A model generated the notes under the pieces. That model did no database searches. It was not told where the DNA came from and worked only from the letters and a program-made list of their open reading frames with translations. From assembly GCA_017160915.1 (NCBI GenBank), contig JACAWG010000061.1:186685-250684 (forward strand): DNA of 64,000 nt. The letters are read 5' to 3'. The translations under genes were made by a program, and so were the position numbers. Source of the stretch: Aggregatibacter actinomycetemcomitans (lineage in GTDB: Bacteria > Pseudomonadota > Gammaproteobacteria > Enterobacterales > Pasteurellaceae). This document shows, piece after piece, positions 1 through 8,639 of this stretch (position 1 is the first letter of the stretch; every line of letters begins with the position of its first letter).

Positions 1-1230
1 CCCGCCGATGACTCACCCGAACTCCAAAAATGGCTAGACGACCGCGAGGCTTATCTTGTTTCACACGGTTGGACACCAACAACAGAGGAGGAATATGAAG
101 CCTTTACGCTACTTGGTGGGAATGATGGTGAATGGGACGAAACGGCAACACAAACGATTTATTGGGAACGGGACGAATACGGTAATTTTTCCGCCCAAAA
201 TTTTCCGCTTTGGGATGGGCGCATAACCAAAGAAATGCAGGAGAAAAAAGTCATTCACCCTCAAACAGGCAAACCGGATTATTTATATTCTCTTGCTTAC
301 TCCAACGGAGAGCCAGAAAAAGCCCATATCACCAAAGCACAATGGGAACAAATGAAAAAAGCGGAACGTAAAGACCACGCCTGGGCGCCGTCTTTAGGGG
401 CTACGGTATTTTTAAGCGACAACGCCCGCGTGTATGTACGCTATGACGAAACCAAACGAATGCCGAGCATTTTTGAAGACACTATCGGTTATTCCGTCGA
501 TATTTTAACCCCGCTCTACAAACGTAAACCGGAACACAGTAAAAATATCGAAGTGGGCTATGTACACGATTTACGCGGTTTCTTCCCAAGCCTGCGCCGC
601 GCCGATATTCGCGTGAATTGGTATAAAAACACCACCCGTAATATTTTTGACCGCGACATCAACTATGAAATGAAACAGTTCGACAAGCGTATTCTGGAAG
701 GTGTGGAATTCTCCGCCCGTTATGACCAAGGCAACTTCTTCGCGGATTTCGGCATTAGCTATAACATTAAAAACAAATTCTGTGATAAAAGCTCGTCAAT
801 TCAAGATTTAGGCGGTGCTATCGATATACATAACTTTCAACCGCTTCCTGAATGCGTCAACGGCGGTAATGCGAACGGCTATTTGAAAAATACCATTCTG
901 CCGAAATACAGCATTACCTCCAACCTCGGCTTGCGCTTCCTCGAAGAACGTTTGGAAATCGGCACCCGCATGGTGTATCACACCAACGTCAAAGAAACCC
1001 GCAACAAATCTCTGCGTGATGCCGGCTGGTTCGCCAACAGCAACAACAACCCGCGCTGGCAACCGGTGTTCTTGGTGGATGCGTACATGAACTACAAATT
1101 CAACGAGAACTTCGCCACCACGCTCTCCGTCACCAATTTAACGGATCGCTACTACCTCGACCCCATGACCCGCTCCTCCATGCCGGGCCCGGGCAGAACC
1201 GTGAAATTAGGCTTAACGGCAACCTTCTAA
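1..1230 (+). CDS. TonB-dependent outer-membrane receptor, C-terminal part (5' truncated by window)
   Basis: The frame is open from base 1, so this is the 3' end of a longer gene; the first ATG at 235 is internal. The visible 409 residues hold the last strands of a TonB-dependent receptor barrel: alternating aromatic strands, a motif reading DNARVYVRYDETKRMPSIFE, and the typical end NLTDRYYLDP...GPGRTVKLGLTATF with terminal Phe. The family imports haem, haemoglobin or iron-siderophore complexes across the outer membrane using TonB energy. The final strands resemble HasR/haem-receptor types, but the ligand cannot be told from this part. An acidic, Trp-rich stretch (first 100 visible residues) looks like a long extracellular loop. 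A USS dyad terminator follows directly. Confidence 0.85.
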   Translation, partial: PADDSPELQKWLDDREAYLVSHGWTPTTEEEYEAFTLLGGNDGEWDETATQTIYWERDEYGNFSAQNFPLWDGRITKEMQEKKVIHPQTGKPDYLYSLAYSNGEPEKAHITKAQWEQMKKAERKDHAWAPSLGATVFLSDNARVYVRYDETKRMPSIFEDTIGYSVDILTPLYKRKPEHSKNIEVGYVHDLRGFFPSLRRADIRVNWYKNTTRNIFDRDINYEMKQFDKRILEGVEFSARYDQGNFFADFGISYNIKNKFCDKSSSIQDLGGAIDIHNFQPLPECVNGGNANGYLKNTILPKYSITSNLGLRFLEERLEIGTRMVYHTNVKETRNKSLRDAGWFANSNNNPRWQPVFLVDAYMNYKFNENFATTLSVTNLTDRYYLDPMTRSSMPGPGRTVKLGLTATF

Positions 1231-1237
1231 CTCACCA

Positions 1238-1279
1238 AAAGTGCGGTCAAAATTTTAAGTGTTTTTTTGACCGCACTTT
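1238..1279. terminator. Inverted USS pair, likely terminator of the TonB receptor gene
   Basis: Two uptake signal sequences face each other: AAAGTGCGGTCAAA at 1238-1251 and its exact complement TTTGACCGCACTTT at 1266-1279, with a 14-base loop. Such USS dyads commonly act as intrinsic terminators in Pasteurellaceae. This one lies 8 bases after the stop codon. Confidence 0.7.
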
Positions 1280-1333
1280 CCCAATGTTACAAATTTCACA
1301 AAAATCATCCCGCCCAATAAAAAACCTAAAAAA

Positions 1334-1375
1334 TGTTATACAGATCACGTTCCTAAAATTTATTTTCGTTATAAT
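1334..1375 (+). promoter_or_regulatory. Candidate CRP site and promoter of deoC-deoR
   Basis: TGTTA-N6-TCACG (1334-1349) resembles the CRP consensus TGTGA-N6-TCACA, with the right half nearly perfect. A TATAAT -10 box lies at 1370-1375. A start near 1382 would put the CRP centre close to -41, the class II activator position. The deo operon of enteric bacteria is CRP-activated, so this is plausible; it is inferred from sequence only. Confidence 0.5.
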
Positions 1376-1408
1376 TCCTTAACTGATTGTTGCAATAAGG
1401 AGTTATCA

Positions 1409-2080
1409 ATGAACGCAAAACAAATCGCCCATTATATTGACCACACCGCCCTCACCGCCGAGAAAACCGAGGCGGATATTTTGAAGCTGTGTGATGAAGC
1501 CCTTGAACATCATTTCTTTTCCGTTTGTATCAATTCCTGCCATATTCCGTTGGCAAAACAAAAACTTGCCGGTTCCGATGTGAAAATTTGTACGGTGGTG
1601 GGGTTTCCGCTGGGAGCTAATCTCACCTCCGTGAAAGCCTTTGAAACCAAGGAAGCCATTGCCGCCGGCGCCAATGAAATCGACATGGTGATTAACGTGG
1701 GATGGATTAAATCCGGCAAATGGGACGCGGTGAAAGCGGATATTCAGGGCGTACTTGTCGCCTGCAACGGCACGCCGTTGAAAGTGATCCTGGAAACCTG
1801 CCTGCTCACCAAAGAAGAAATCGTGCGCGCCTGCGAAATCTGCAAAGGGTTAAATGTGGCGTTTGTGAAAACCTCCACCGGTTTCAATAAAGGCGGCGCC
1901 ACCGTGGAAGATGTGGCGTTGATGAAACAAACCGTGGGTGACATCGGCGTGAAAGCCTCCGGCGGGATTCGCGACACGCAAACCGCGTTAGCCATGGTTG
2001 AGGCGGGCGCAACCCGTATCGGCGCCAGTGCGGGCATCGCCATTATTCACGGCTTGCAGGGAGCCGACAGCACTTATTAA
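1409..2080 (+). CDS. deoC: Deoxyribose-phosphate aldolase
   Basis: Class I aldolase that splits 2-deoxy-D-ribose 5-phosphate into acetaldehyde and glyceraldehyde 3-phosphate, the last step of deoxynucleoside catabolism in the cytosol. At 223 residues it is the short form of DeoC. The Schiff-base lysine is Lys154 in the motif AFVKTSTGF; the proton-relay lysine is Lys182 in VKASGGIR and the catalytic Asp is Asp92 in NEIDMV. The start is supported by AAGGAG at 1397-1402. It is followed after 22 bases by a DeoR-type repressor gene, probably co-transcribed, and preceded by a candidate CRP site. Confidence 0.97.
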   Translation: MNAKQIAHYIDHTALTAEKTEADILKLCDEALEHHFFSVCINSCHIPLAKQKLAGSDVKICTVVGFPLGANLTSVKAFETKEAIAAGANEIDMVINVGWIKSGKWDAVKADIQGVLVACNGTPLKVILETCLLTKEEIVRACEICKGLNVAFVKTSTGFNKGGATVEDVALMKQTVGDIGVKASGGIRDTQTALAMVEAGATRIGASAGIAIIHGLQGADSTY

Positions 2081-2102
2081 CCGATGTATCAGGAAAGATA
2101 AC

Positions 2103-2852
2103 ATGGAGAAAAAACAAACCTCGCGGGTACAAAAACTGGAATTTTTGCTCAAGCAAATGGATAAAATCCATCTGCGTGATGCGGCACAAATGCTTGATGT
2201 GTCGGAGATGACGTTACGCCGTGATCTGAATTCCGACAGCGGCAATGTGGTGTTGCTCGGCGGTTATATCGTGATGAATCCGCAAAAAAGCGGCAATAAT
2301 TATCAGATTTTTGACCAACAAACGCGCCACATTACGGAAAAAATGTGGCTCGGCAAACTTGCCGCCAATCTCGTCAAGGACGGCGATACCGTATTCTTCG
2401 ATTGCGGCACCACCATTCCGTTTATCATTTCGCAAATCGATCCGCAGCTAAAATTCACCGCACTTTGTTGTTCCATCAATAGTTTTATGGCGTTGCAGGA
2501 CAAACCGCACTGCGAAGTGATTCTGTGCGGCGGACATTACTCGCGCCACAATTCTTTCCTGACCTCCGTGCAATTACACAGCGAACTGGACGCCATTTGC
2601 ACCACCAAAGCCTTTATTTCCGCCGCCGGTGTCGATGTGAAAAAAGGCGTAACCTGTTTTAGCGTAGATGAAGCGAAGGTGAAACAAAAAGCCATGGCAA
2701 AAACCCAACAAGCCATTTTGGTTTTTGATCATCACAAAGTGCATAAAATCCAACAAGCCTATATCGGCGAATTGGCGCAATTTGATCTGCTGATCTCCAA
2801 TCAACCGCTACCGGCGGGATTTGGGGAGGTGCCGAAGATGTTAGTGAAATAA
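2103..2852 (+). CDS. deoR: DeoR-family transcriptional repressor
   Basis: DNA-binding repressor of 249 residues, the length of E. coli DeoR. An N-terminal winged helix-turn-helix covers about residues 8-56 (recognition helix around SEMTLRRDL), followed by a sugar-phosphate-sensing domain (about 75-235) with the typical DCGTT and VFDHHK motifs. The start ATG at 2103 is preceded by AGGAAAGA; an upstream frame extension into deoC is unlikely to be used. Its place directly behind deoC suggests it responds to deoxyribose 5-phosphate and controls deoC and other deo genes, an inference from family and context. Confidence 0.9.
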   Translation: MEKKQTSRVQKLEFLLKQMDKIHLRDAAQMLDVSEMTLRRDLNSDSGNVVLLGGYIVMNPQKSGNNYQIFDQQTRHITEKMWLGKLAANLVKDGDTVFFDCGTTIPFIISQIDPQLKFTALCCSINSFMALQDKPHCEVILCGGHYSRHNSFLTSVQLHSELDAICTTKAFISAAGVDVKKGVTCFSVDEAKVKQKAMAKTQQAILVFDHHKVHKIQQAYIGELAQFDLLISNQPLPAGFGEVPKMLVK

Positions 2853-2876
2853 AGCGAAAAAGTGTCTTTAACCGTC

Positions 2877-2893
2877 AAATAGATTATCTATTT
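2877..2893. promoter_or_regulatory. Palindrome upstream of the autotransporter gene
   Basis: AAATAGA-TTA-TCTATTT is a perfect 7-base inverted repeat with a 3-base centre. It lies 17 bases before the autotransporter start codon in a 57-base gap. It could be an operator or a small RNA hairpin near the ribosome site; no T-run follows within the stem, so it is not an obvious terminator. Confidence 0.35.
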
Positions 2894-2909
2894 TTAGAAG
2901 GAACGAAAA

Positions 2910-5900
2910 ATGGAACATATTATTCCTATCCCAAAAACGGCGTTGGCGATCTTCGTCGGTCTTTACGCCGGTAGCGCATTGGCTTATACCGAAGCCGGTC
3001 AGTTAGGCAATACCAAAAGTTGGGAAAGTGCCGAATACCAAAAAGACTGGGGCTTAGTCTCCATGAATGCCTCCACGGCATACGCCATGGGCTTTACCGG
3101 CAAAGGCGTCAATATCGGCGTGATGGATTCCGGCGTACTGGTTAATCACCCTGAATTTCAGGACGGTCGCATTCATGTGGTCAAAACCACCGGTACTTAC
3201 GACAAAGACGGTATGCGCTATCCCGATGCGGCTTACGGCAACGGACCGATTAATAAAAATGAGCCGGTGAAAGACGGAAGACGAAATTATGATAAAACCG
3301 ATAATGGCAATTTTAAAAAAGGCGAAGCCTTTGATATTGACGGTGCATGGCACAAATTCACCAACGATGCTCACGGCACACACGTGGGCGGCACCATGGC
3401 GGCAAGTCGTGACGGCAATGAAATGCACGGCGTCGCCTTTGAATCGAATTTGTATTCGGCAAACACGGGCGGCAACGACAACATGACGTACGGTCCGAAC
3501 CAAGACTATCAATTCTTTTTAAAAGGTTACACCGCCCTTGCCGATGCGGGCGCCAAAGTCATCAATAACAGCTGGGGTTCAAACCGCAGAGTGAACTCTT
3601 CCTTTAACGGCGCACAAGGTTATAAATCCAAGTACGGCTGGCGTGAGGTTCCCGAATATGGCGTGGAATATTACGATGTGGTCACGGCGCCGGATCCTGT
3701 TAACGACCCAAGCGCCCATATTTATTTAAAAGACTTGGCGGAAGCAAAGAAAGCCTATTACCAATTTGTCACAAGCGGCGAAAAGAATTTTGTAGATGCG
3801 GCGTATGAAGTGGCGAAAAACAAACAGGTGATTCAGGTTTTTACGGCAGGAAATCGTAGCCTCATGGCGGAATCTTTCACCCGCGCCATGTTGCCTTATT
3901 TCAGACCGGATGCGGAAAAATATTGGGTAAATGTCACCGGTCAGGCGGGCGGCGAAGGTTATCCTAATGATTCCAGCAGGGATGTTTACGAGAATAAAGC
4001 CGCCTCGGATATTCAAGAATTCAACCTCGCAGGGCATTCCAAATGGTGGACTATCGCCGCACCGGCAGAAAATATCTATTCCGCCTATGTTGAACTGCAA
4101 AATGAGCAAACTTACGGGCAAGCCATGTATCGCTCCTCCGGCGGCACCTCCATGGCAGCACCCCACGTCAGTGGCGCATTGGGCGTGATTTTCTCCCGCT
4201 ATCCGTATATGACAACGGATCAAGCCCGTGACGTGATGCTCACCACCGCGCGCCAAACCACCATGCGCAAAGGCATTGAAGGGCAAAAACTGGAACGTTG
4301 GGAATCGGACATGGGCGTGCCAAGCGCAGTTTGGGGCTGGGGTATTCTCGATTTGGGCAAAGCCATGTTCGGTCCGGGGCAATTCTTGGGTGAATTTAAT
4401 GTGTCTTTAAATCAAGATGATGTTTGGTCTAACGACATCAGCGATAACGCCATTAAAGCGCGTAAATCGGAGGACGAACAGGAAGCCGCCCAATGGCTAA
4501 CACGCAAAGCCGAACTTGAAGCCATCATGCAATCCCGTACGCCAGCCACCGCCGAAGAAAAAGCGGAATATCAAGTGGGCTTGGATCGTGAAGTCGCACG
4601 TAATCAACGGGTTGCGCAAGGCTATGAGGGCGCCTTGGTGAAAAATGGTACGGGCACGCTGACCCTCACCGGTAATAACAGCTTCAGCGGCAAGGTGGAA
4701 GTCAAAGGCGGTGAACTTGCCGCGTTGAATCAATCCCTTGCTTCCGCGAAAAATATCGTGGTGGAAAACGGCGCCGCATTGAACATATTGACCCAAGCCA
4801 CCGTGAAAAAACCGGGTGCGAACGGTTATGAAAGCACAACCATCACAAGCACGGCGCAAACCGTCAATGCCACCATCGCCGATGGCGGAACTTTCATTTT
4901 GAATAACGGTGTCGCTAATTTAAACGCTGTATTTGTAGATGGCGCAAAATTGCAATCCGCCGCCTTTGATGAAGCGACGCAACAGCAGCTTCAACAAAAT
5001 CCGCAACAAACGCTAACTTATCAAGGCACAGGGGCTTTCGTCAATGCGGACAAAGCGGAGGCAAAAACGCCTTATGCGTTCTTTACCGCGACCAACCAAA
5101 GCGATGCCGCGAATCTGAAATTAACGGTACAAAAACAAGCCATGGCGAATGTGGCGCGCAACGCCAACGAAGCGGCAATTGCCAATGCCATTGACAGCAG
5201 CGCCGGCGGGTTATATCAAAGTTTATTGTTTGCCAATACCGCGCAAGCACAGAATGCCTTTGATAGCCTGAACTACGATTCCGATCTCGCCGCACAACAA
5301 CACAATCTGGTAAACAACTTCATGTTGCGCCAACAGCTTGCTCAGCCTGCAGCGGTGAAAGCGAAGTTAAATCAAAGTACACAACTTTGGAGTAGCAGTA
5401 CTTACCACCATTTAAGCACTGACGGATTAAGCAGCCGTAGCTACAATCAATTGCTGGGTGCAGATGTTTCGGTGAGCGATAACGCCAATGTGGGCGCATT
5501 CTTCGGTGCCACGAAAAACACCCACAAAAATGACCGCACTTCTAAAGACCGCGCGTTACATTTAGGTTTGTACGGCAATTATGCCTTGAGTGAGAATCTT
5601 CACTTAAAAGGCGGCTTTATCCATTCTTGGGGGAAAGACGAAAAACGCCTCGCTATGGCAAGCTCACACAAAACCCGCAGCCAAACGGAAGATGTGTTTG
5701 CGGAAATCGCGTATAACGCATTCCAAGGTGAACACTTCGTTTTGGAACCCTATGCCGGTGTGAGTTATATGCACGTCAACACCGACGGCTTCACGCAAGG
5801 GGAAATCCGCGTGAAAGACAACAAACGCAATTTGTTTGTGACATCTGTTGGGGTTCGACCAAGCATTCCGTTTAATCTTGGTGCAATGTCGTTCAGCCTG

Positions 5901-6140
5901 CAAGGGGATGTGGCGTACCATCGTTTCTACAATGATCGCGCACCACAAGCAACTATGGTGATAAATGAGCGTGCAGAAGCCGTGCTTTACGGTAAAAAAC
6001 TCACGAATTTAGTAACCGCCGGCGTTGCCGTTCAAGCCAATATTACCCCGGCATTGAGCTTCAAAGTGGGCTATTTGGGCGCATACAATAGCGATACCAA
6101 ATCGAACGGGGTGAATGCGCAATTACGTTATGCGTTCTAA
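2910..6140 (+). CDS. Subtilisin-type serine protease autotransporter (AasP/Ssa1-like)
   Basis: A 1,076-residue type Va autotransporter. A signal peptide (about 1-25, ending ALA) leads to an S8 subtilase domain (about 45-490) with the triad Asp73 (GVMDSG), His155 (AHGTHVGG) and Ser414 (GGTSMAAPH). A passenger linker with an autotransporter repeat (GTGTLTLTGNNSFSGKVEVKGG, near 577) follows, then a beta-barrel translocator (about 810-1076) ending in Phe. Family members AasP (Actinobacillus pleuropneumoniae), Ssa1 (Mannheimia) and NalP (Neisseria) process surface lipoproteins or adhesins, so a role in maturing surface proteins is inferred. AAGGA precedes the start. A terminator hairpin follows the gene. 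Confidence 0.93.
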   Translation: MEHIIPIPKTALAIFVGLYAGSALAYTEAGQLGNTKSWESAEYQKDWGLVSMNASTAYAMGFTGKGVNIGVMDSGVLVNHPEFQDGRIHVVKTTGTYDKDGMRYPDAAYGNGPINKNEPVKDGRRNYDKTDNGNFKKGEAFDIDGAWHKFTNDAHGTHVGGTMAASRDGNEMHGVAFESNLYSANTGGNDNMTYGPNQDYQFFLKGYTALADAGAKVINNSWGSNRRVNSSFNGAQGYKSKYGWREVPEYGVEYYDVVTAPDPVNDPSAHIYLKDLAEAKKAYYQFVTSGEKNFVDAAYEVAKNKQVIQVFTAGNRSLMAESFTRAMLPYFRPDAEKYWVNVTGQAGGEGYPNDSSRDVYENKAASDIQEFNLAGHSKWWTIAAPAENIYSAYVELQNEQTYGQAMYRSSGGTSMAAPHVSGALGVIFSRYPYMTTDQARDVMLTTARQTTMRKGIEGQKLERWESDMGVPSAVWGWGILDLGKAMFGPGQFLGEFNVSLNQDDVWSNDISDNAIKARKSEDEQEAAQWLTRKAELEAIMQSRTPATAEEKAEYQVGLDREVARNQRVAQGYEGALVKNGTGTLTLTGNNSFSGKVEVKGGELAALNQSLASAKNIVVENGAALNILTQATVKKPGANGYESTTITSTAQTVNATIADGGTFILNNGVANLNAVFVDGAKLQSAAFDEATQQQLQQNPQQTLTYQGTGAFVNADKAEAKTPYAFFTATNQSDAANLKLTVQKQAMANVARNANEAAIANAIDSSAGGLYQSLLFANTAQAQNAFDSLNYDSDLAAQQHNLVNNFMLRQQLAQPAAVKAKLNQSTQLWSSSTYHHLSTDGLSSRSYNQLLGADVSVSDNANVGAFFGATKNTHKNDRTSKDRALHLGLYGNYALSENLHLKGGFIHSWGKDEKRLAMASSHKTRSQTEDVFAEIAYNAFQGEHFVLEPYAGVSYMHVNTDGFTQGEIRVKDNKRNLFVTSVGVRPSIPFNLGAMSFSLQGDVAYHRFYNDRAPQATMVINERAEAVLYGKKLTNLVTAGVAVQANITPALSFKVGYLGAYNSDTKSNGVNAQLRYAF

Positions 6141-6154
6141 TGAAATCGCCGACA

Positions 6155-6183
6155 AACGCCATGATCATCATGGCGTTTTTTTA
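6155..6183 (+). terminator. Rho-independent terminator after the autotransporter
   Basis: AACGCCATGAT at 6155-6165 and ATCATGGCGTT at 6167-6177 are exact complements, followed by a run of T. It lies 14 bases after the stop codon. Confidence 0.85.
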
Positions 6184-6201
6184 TACAGAAAAACCTCAAA
6201 A

Positions 6202-6217
6202 TGTGATCTAAGTCGCA
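6202..6217 (+). promoter_or_regulatory. Candidate CRP site upstream of the DUF218 gene
   Basis: TGTGA-TCTAAG-TCGCA differs from the CRP consensus by one base in the right half. It lies 59 bases before the next start codon. No convincing -10 box was placed, so the call is tentative. Confidence 0.4.
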
Positions 6218-6275
6218 GTTTTTAAATGCAATTGCAATACACTATCCCTATAAACATCAATCCAAGGAGAATAGG

Positions 6276-7367
6276 ATGAATAAAACCTTAAAAATTTCAT
6301 TGTTTGCCATGATTTCTGCGTTAGCTTTTAATGCCACGGCAAATACACAACCTTTAGCCGTGTTGGAACCGCAGGTAAACTATCAGCAGTTGCTCACCCA
6401 ACGGCAGGTGGTGGATGATTTAATCGCGCAGGCGGTGAAAATCCAAAACTCACCGGCGCGGGTGTCCAATGCGGGCTTTACCGCAAAATTGCCAAGCAAC
6501 ATGGAACGTATTGCTGCGATTTTATTGGAAGCCTATGAACTGGAACCTTATCGCGTTGATTTTCTGTTCGGCGCGGCAAATGCCAATATTTATAACGGCA
6601 ATACGGACAAAGCCATTGAGCTTTACCAAAAAGTATTAACGGTAGCGCCCGATGATGTGAAAGCGCATATTTATTTAACCGCGTGGAATCGTTTTAAACA
6701 AAACCAAGGGGAAACCGACAAATATTTCACCCGTTTAAAAGCGCTGGCGCCGCAAAAAGCCGCAGAATTGGAAAATGTATTTAAGATTATTGATAACGCC
6801 GCAAGCCAGTCGATTAGCGATAAATTGGCAGAAAAACTGCCGGCGAATTCCGCCATTATCACCTTGGGTTATGCGTTAAATCCGGACGGCAGTATGCACG
6901 ATATTTTGATTCAGCGTTTGGAAAAAACCTTAGAAATTGCCAAACAAAATCCCGACGCGTTGATTATCGTTACCGGCGGCGTGCCGCAAAATAATCGGAC
7001 GGAAGGGGATTTAATGAAGCAATGGCTGATTAACCAAGGCATCGACGCCAAACGCATTTACGCCGACAACTACGCCCGTTCAACGGTGGAAAATGCCTTG
7101 TTCTCCCGTTACGCTTTGGCGAAACACCACATCAAACACGCCGCCCTGATCAGTTCCGGCAGCCATGTGCGTCGCGGTCGCGCGTTGTTTGAAATCGCCG
7201 CCTTGGAATCCGGTCCGCAAGGCATCACCATCGAAACGGTGGCGGCACTAGACAAACCGTTGGACGAATTACAAAAAGTGAGTGAAAAAGATTTACTGGG
7301 AATCTATCGCGACAGCCTAAAAACCATGGGCTTGCCAATGTTTAATAGCGGAGCATTACAAGATTAA
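6276..7367 (+). CDS. Secreted TPR plus DUF218 (YdcF/ElyC-like) protein
   Basis: A 363-residue exported protein. The signal peptide covers about residues 1-22 (ending ATA). Residues about 70-140 contain TPR-like helices (DKAIELYQKVLTVAPDD). The DUF218 fold covers about 190-340, with typical pieces DALIIVTGGVP, NRTEGDLMKQWL, YARSTVENALFSR and LISSGSHVRRGRALFE. DUF218 includes ElyC, SanA and YdcF, linked to envelope integrity but with poorly known chemistry. AAGGAG before ATG at 6276 supports the start. It is a single-gene unit ended by two dyads; specific function is unknown. Confidence 0.8.
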   Translation: MNKTLKISLFAMISALAFNATANTQPLAVLEPQVNYQQLLTQRQVVDDLIAQAVKIQNSPARVSNAGFTAKLPSNMERIAAILLEAYELEPYRVDFLFGAANANIYNGNTDKAIELYQKVLTVAPDDVKAHIYLTAWNRFKQNQGETDKYFTRLKALAPQKAAELENVFKIIDNAASQSISDKLAEKLPANSAIITLGYALNPDGSMHDILIQRLEKTLEIAKQNPDALIIVTGGVPQNNRTEGDLMKQWLINQGIDAKRIYADNYARSTVENALFSRYALAKHHIKHAALISSGSHVRRGRALFEIAALESGPQGITIETVAALDKPLDELQKVSEKDLLGIYRDSLKTMGLPMFNSGALQD

Positions 7368-7399
7368 TCTTGCAATGCAATTGGGTCGCATCCCGAGCC

Positions 7400-7440
7400 A
7401 AAGTGCGGTTGAAAAACGCTGTGAATTTTCACCGCACTTT
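7400..7440. repeat. Inverted USS pair after the DUF218 gene
   Basis: AAAGTGCGGT at 7400-7409 and ACCGCACTTT at 7431-7440 face each other; the flanking TGAAAA and TTTTC extend the pairing with one bulge. It probably serves both as uptake signal and terminator. Confidence 0.65.
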
Positions 7441-7454
7441 TTATGTCCGACAAA

Positions 7455-7481
7455 AAACCACCATGACGGTGGTTTTGTTTT
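7455..7481. terminator. Bidirectional terminator between the DUF218 gene and the M20 hydrolase
   Basis: AAACCACC (7455-7462), loop ATGAC, GGTGGTTT (7468-7475), with A-rich DNA on the left and T-rich on the right, so it can end transcription of both converging units. Confidence 0.75.
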
Positions 7482-8639
7482 TTATTGCGCCAAATAGCGC
7501 GTTGCCAGTTGGAACAGGTAGTACGCCGACGGGAACAGCACCGAATCGTCGATTTTGAACTTCGGATGGTGCAAGGCGTAAGGTCCGCCGGAGCCGATCA
7601 TGATGAAGACGCCCGGGATTTCCTGTTGGTAGAAAGCGAAATCTTCGCCGATAGGGCTGGCTTCCACCAATTTACTGTCAAAACCCACCGCACTTGCGGT
7701 ATCCAACACGAAATCAATCCATTGCGGCGCATTCATTACAGAAGGCGGACCGGCGTGCCAGCCCAGTTCAATTTGCACGTCAAACGCCGCCGCAATGCCT
7801 TGTAATAACGTGCGCAGGCGTTGCTCGATCAGCGCTCGGGTGTCTGCGCTGAAGGTACGCACCGTGCCTTCCAAATAAGCGCTATCGGGAATGACGTTCC
7901 AAGTGGAACCGCTTTCCACGTGGGTAACGGATACCACGGCGTTTTCCTGTGACGGCACATTGCGGCTGATAATGGATTGCACGCTGCTAATCACATGGCT
8001 TAACACGACAATGGGGTCTTTGCCGTCATGCGGGCGGGCGGCGTGAGCGCCTTTGGCGGCGATATTGATTTCAAAGCGATCCACGCCGGCAGTGAGGGCG
8101 TCCGGCTTGGTACCAAGCACGCCCACCGGCAGCGTCGGGTCATTGTGAATCCCGAAAATCAAATCCACGTCTTTTAACACGCCGGTATGAATCACGTCTA
8201 AGGCGCCTAAACCGGTTTCTTCGGCGGCTTGGAACAACACCCGCACCGTGCCTTTGAGTTCGTGTTGATGCTGTTTAAGCAAAATCGCCGCGCCAAGTGC
8301 CGCCGACATGTGGAAATCATGCCCGCAAGCGTGCATAACGCCTTTCTTCTGAGAACTGAACGGCACGCCCGATTCTTCCTCAATAGGGAGCGCGTCAATA
8401 TCCGAGCGTAACACCACGGTTTTGCCCGGCTGCGCACCTTTGATTTCCGCCACCAAACCGGTTTTCAGCGGCAAATCCAAAATGGTAATTTGATGTTGTT
8501 CCAACACGTCGCGAAGTTTCGCCGTGGTTTCAAATTCCTCGTTGGAAAGCTCGGGATGTTGATGTCGTTCTTGACGAAATTGTTGTAAAAAATCGGATAA
8601 CGTCGGGTATTGTGCCGCTAACTGTTGAAATGTTGTCAT
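7482..8639 (-). CDS. M20 family amidohydrolase/deacetylase (YxeP-like)
   Basis: A 385-residue zinc or nickel-type amidohydrolase of the M20D group (hippurate hydrolase, N-acetylcysteine deacetylase YxeP). Metal ligands are visible: Cys105 and His107 in HACGHDFH, Glu140-Glu141 in QAAEETG, His165 in FGIHNDP and a late His in ALHHPKF; a dimerisation/lid domain lies between about 180 and 295. It is the last gene of a seven-gene minus-strand operon and its ATG overlaps the stop of the MmgE/PrpD gene by four bases (ATGA). By analogy with the yxe operon of Bacillus subtilis it would remove an acetyl group from N-acetylcysteine made by the upstream enzymes. That substrate is inferred. Confidence 0.88.
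   Translation of the reverse strand: MTTFQQLAAQYPTLSDFLQQFRQERHQHPELSNEEFETTAKLRDVLEQHQITILDLPLKTGLVAEIKGAQPGKTVVLRSDIDALPIEEESGVPFSSQKKGVMHACGHDFHMSAALGAAILLKQHQHELKGTVRVLFQAAEETGLGALDVIHTGVLKDVDLIFGIHNDPTLPVGVLGTKPDALTAGVDRFEINIAAKGAHAARPHDGKDPIVVLSHVISSVQSIISRNVPSQENAVVSVTHVESGSTWNVIPDSAYLEGTVRTFSADTRALIEQRLRTLLQGIAAAFDVQIELGWHAGPPSVMNAPQWIDFVLDTASAVGFDSKLVEASPIGEDFAFYQQEIPGVFIMIGSGGPYALHHPKFKIDDSVLFPSAYYLFQLATRYLAQ

Noticed and set aside
1998-2102. Longer N-terminus for DeoR starting at 1998
   Set aside because: It would overlap most of the deoC end, has no ribosome site and does not resemble DeoR; ATG 2103 has AGGAAAGA.
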